A DNA stretch of 6,428 nt from positions 1-6,428 of the forward strand of contig JAOZJV010000226.1 in NCBI GenBank assembly GCA_029935695.1, read 5' to 3'. The notes beneath the pieces were generated by a model. That model made no database searches. It saw nothing but the letters and a program-made list of their open reading frames with translations, and was not told where the DNA came from. The stretch is from Candidatus Krumholzibacteriia bacterium. GTDB taxonomy: Bacteria; Krumholzibacteriota; Krumholzibacteriia; LZORAL124-64-63. The translations under genes were made by a program, and so were the position numbers. Each line of letters begins with the position of its first letter. The stretch's first letter is position 1. Below are positions 5,912 to 6,428 of the stretch, one piece after another.

Positions 5912-6428
5912 TCAAACCTCTTGAATCTTTCGGATTTTATTTTCCAGGCGCTGCACCCGGGCCGGTTCCTTGCTTTGGTGAGCATGAATCAAAGCCTGCT
6001 CAAGATTGAGCATTCTGTGTTCATACAAAATAGCAGCTTCTCTGTGCAGCCAGGGCTCATCCAGGCCTGCATCAAGCGCCTTCGTGATGATCATTTCCAC
6101 CTGCAGAGTTTGCTGCTGGCGTTTCAACAGACGAATGGCATCGGCTACAAAACGGTTTTGGACAAAGCCATTGTCATTTTCGGGATGGTGAGCCTCAGCA
6201 GCCTTCAGCATCCAGTTGGCGGCACAACCTTGAATCCGCGCCAGTTCAGCAATTCTGCCGAGGGCCCAGGATTCCTGCCAGCTGCCCTCCGCAGGATCAT
6301 TATCCTGCAGGCCCTGTGCCTTGTCCAGAACCTTGGCAAAGATTCCCACCATTCCCATCAGGTCCCGCTGGTTGTGATGAAGCACTCTTTCCATCATCAC
6401 CGGGTCACCTGTTTTGAGAAAATCAAAC
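5912..6428 (-). CDS. C-terminal part of a YprB-like RNase H-fold exonuclease with helical repeat tail (runs off the right edge)
   Basis: The frame stays open to the window edge, so 171 C-terminal residues are visible. It begins FDFLKTGDPVMMERVLHHNQ. The motif TGDxxxxxxVLHHNxxDL (HHNQRDL at residues 17-23) matches the end of the RNase_H_2 domain of YprB-type predicted 3'-5' exonucleases, where the HNxxD aspartate (D22) is the last catalytic acidic residue. After it comes an alpha-helical, TPR-like tail usual for these proteins: ALGRIAELARIQG, a block around LLKRQQQTLQVEM, and PWLHREAAILYEHRMLNLEQAL (125-146), the family's typical PWxHxxLAxxYEHR segment. The full protein would be expected at roughly 350-450 residues, so the missing part lies to the right. 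The substrate of this family is not well established; nucleic-acid trimming is inferred. A GTG/ATG cluster at 6400-6392 with AGGTGA upstream mimics a start but cuts the conserved motif. It is followed closely by the winged-helix-like gene. Confidence 0.85.
   Translation of the reverse strand, partial: FDFLKTGDPVMMERVLHHNQRDLMGMVGIFAKVLDKAQGLQDNDPAEGSWQESWALGRIAELARIQGCAANWMLKAAEAHHPENDNGFVQNRFVADAIRLLKRQQQTLQVEMIITKALDAGLDEPWLHREAAILYEHRMLNLEQALIHAHQSKEPARVQRLENKIRKIQEV

Noticed and set aside
6392..6408. Apparent start of the right-hand gene: AGGTGA followed by GTG ATG ATG
   Set aside because: The frame is open to the window edge, and the nine upstream codons (FDFLKTGDP) continue the conserved TGDxxxxxxVLHHNxxDL motif of YprB-like proteins, so the gene is partial rather than starting here.

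Overview
The window looks like chromosomal DNA of a Gram-negative-type bacterium. Genes are densely packed, several carry clear Shine-Dalgarno sequences, two promoters resemble the sigma-70 consensus, and there is a membrane-anchored periplasmic folding factor of the PpiD/SurA type. The sequence alone does not fix the phylum. I see no tRNA, rRNA, CRISPR array, insertion sequence or phage gene.

Layout. Positions 1-2792 hold a minus-strand gene group, read right to left. It starts with a ParA/MinD-type ATPase carrying an AMPK-type glycogen-binding domain at its C-terminus (1719-2792). Next comes an unrecognised 286-residue protein that may be a catalytically dead ParA/MinD relative (820-1680). 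A secreted or periplasmic protein with one C-terminal membrane anchor follows (157-702), then the first 51 codons of a membrane protein that leaves the left edge (1-153). Upstream of the ATPase, also on the minus strand, lies a DUF212 (YuiD-like, divergent PAP2) membrane protein (2975-3391). The 182 bases between these two genes hold the best promoter in the window and a leader of about 120 nt.

The DUF212 gene is divergent from a plus-strand gene for a 602-residue PpiD/SurA-like peptidyl-prolyl isomerase (3585-5393). They share a 193-base region with a candidate promoter for the DUF212 gene and a perfect GC-rich inverted repeat near the isomerase start. The isomerase gene ends at a strong bidirectional rho-independent terminator (5422-5457). 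It converges there with a second minus-strand pair: the C-terminal part of a YprB-like RNase H-fold exonuclease (5912-6428, entering from the right edge), followed two bases later by a small protein with a probable winged-helix domain and an acidic, charged tail (5478-5909).

The most notable item is the ParA-glycogen-binding fusion and its two neighbours. An ATPase of the cargo-positioning class is joined to a carbohydrate-binding module whose main ligand residues appear largely kept. It is followed by a possible inactive ATPase relative and an envelope-anchored protein. A spatial or regulatory system tied to glycogen or another alpha-glucan is a reasonable hypothesis, but it is inference. 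The remaining genes look like ordinary housekeeping or envelope functions.
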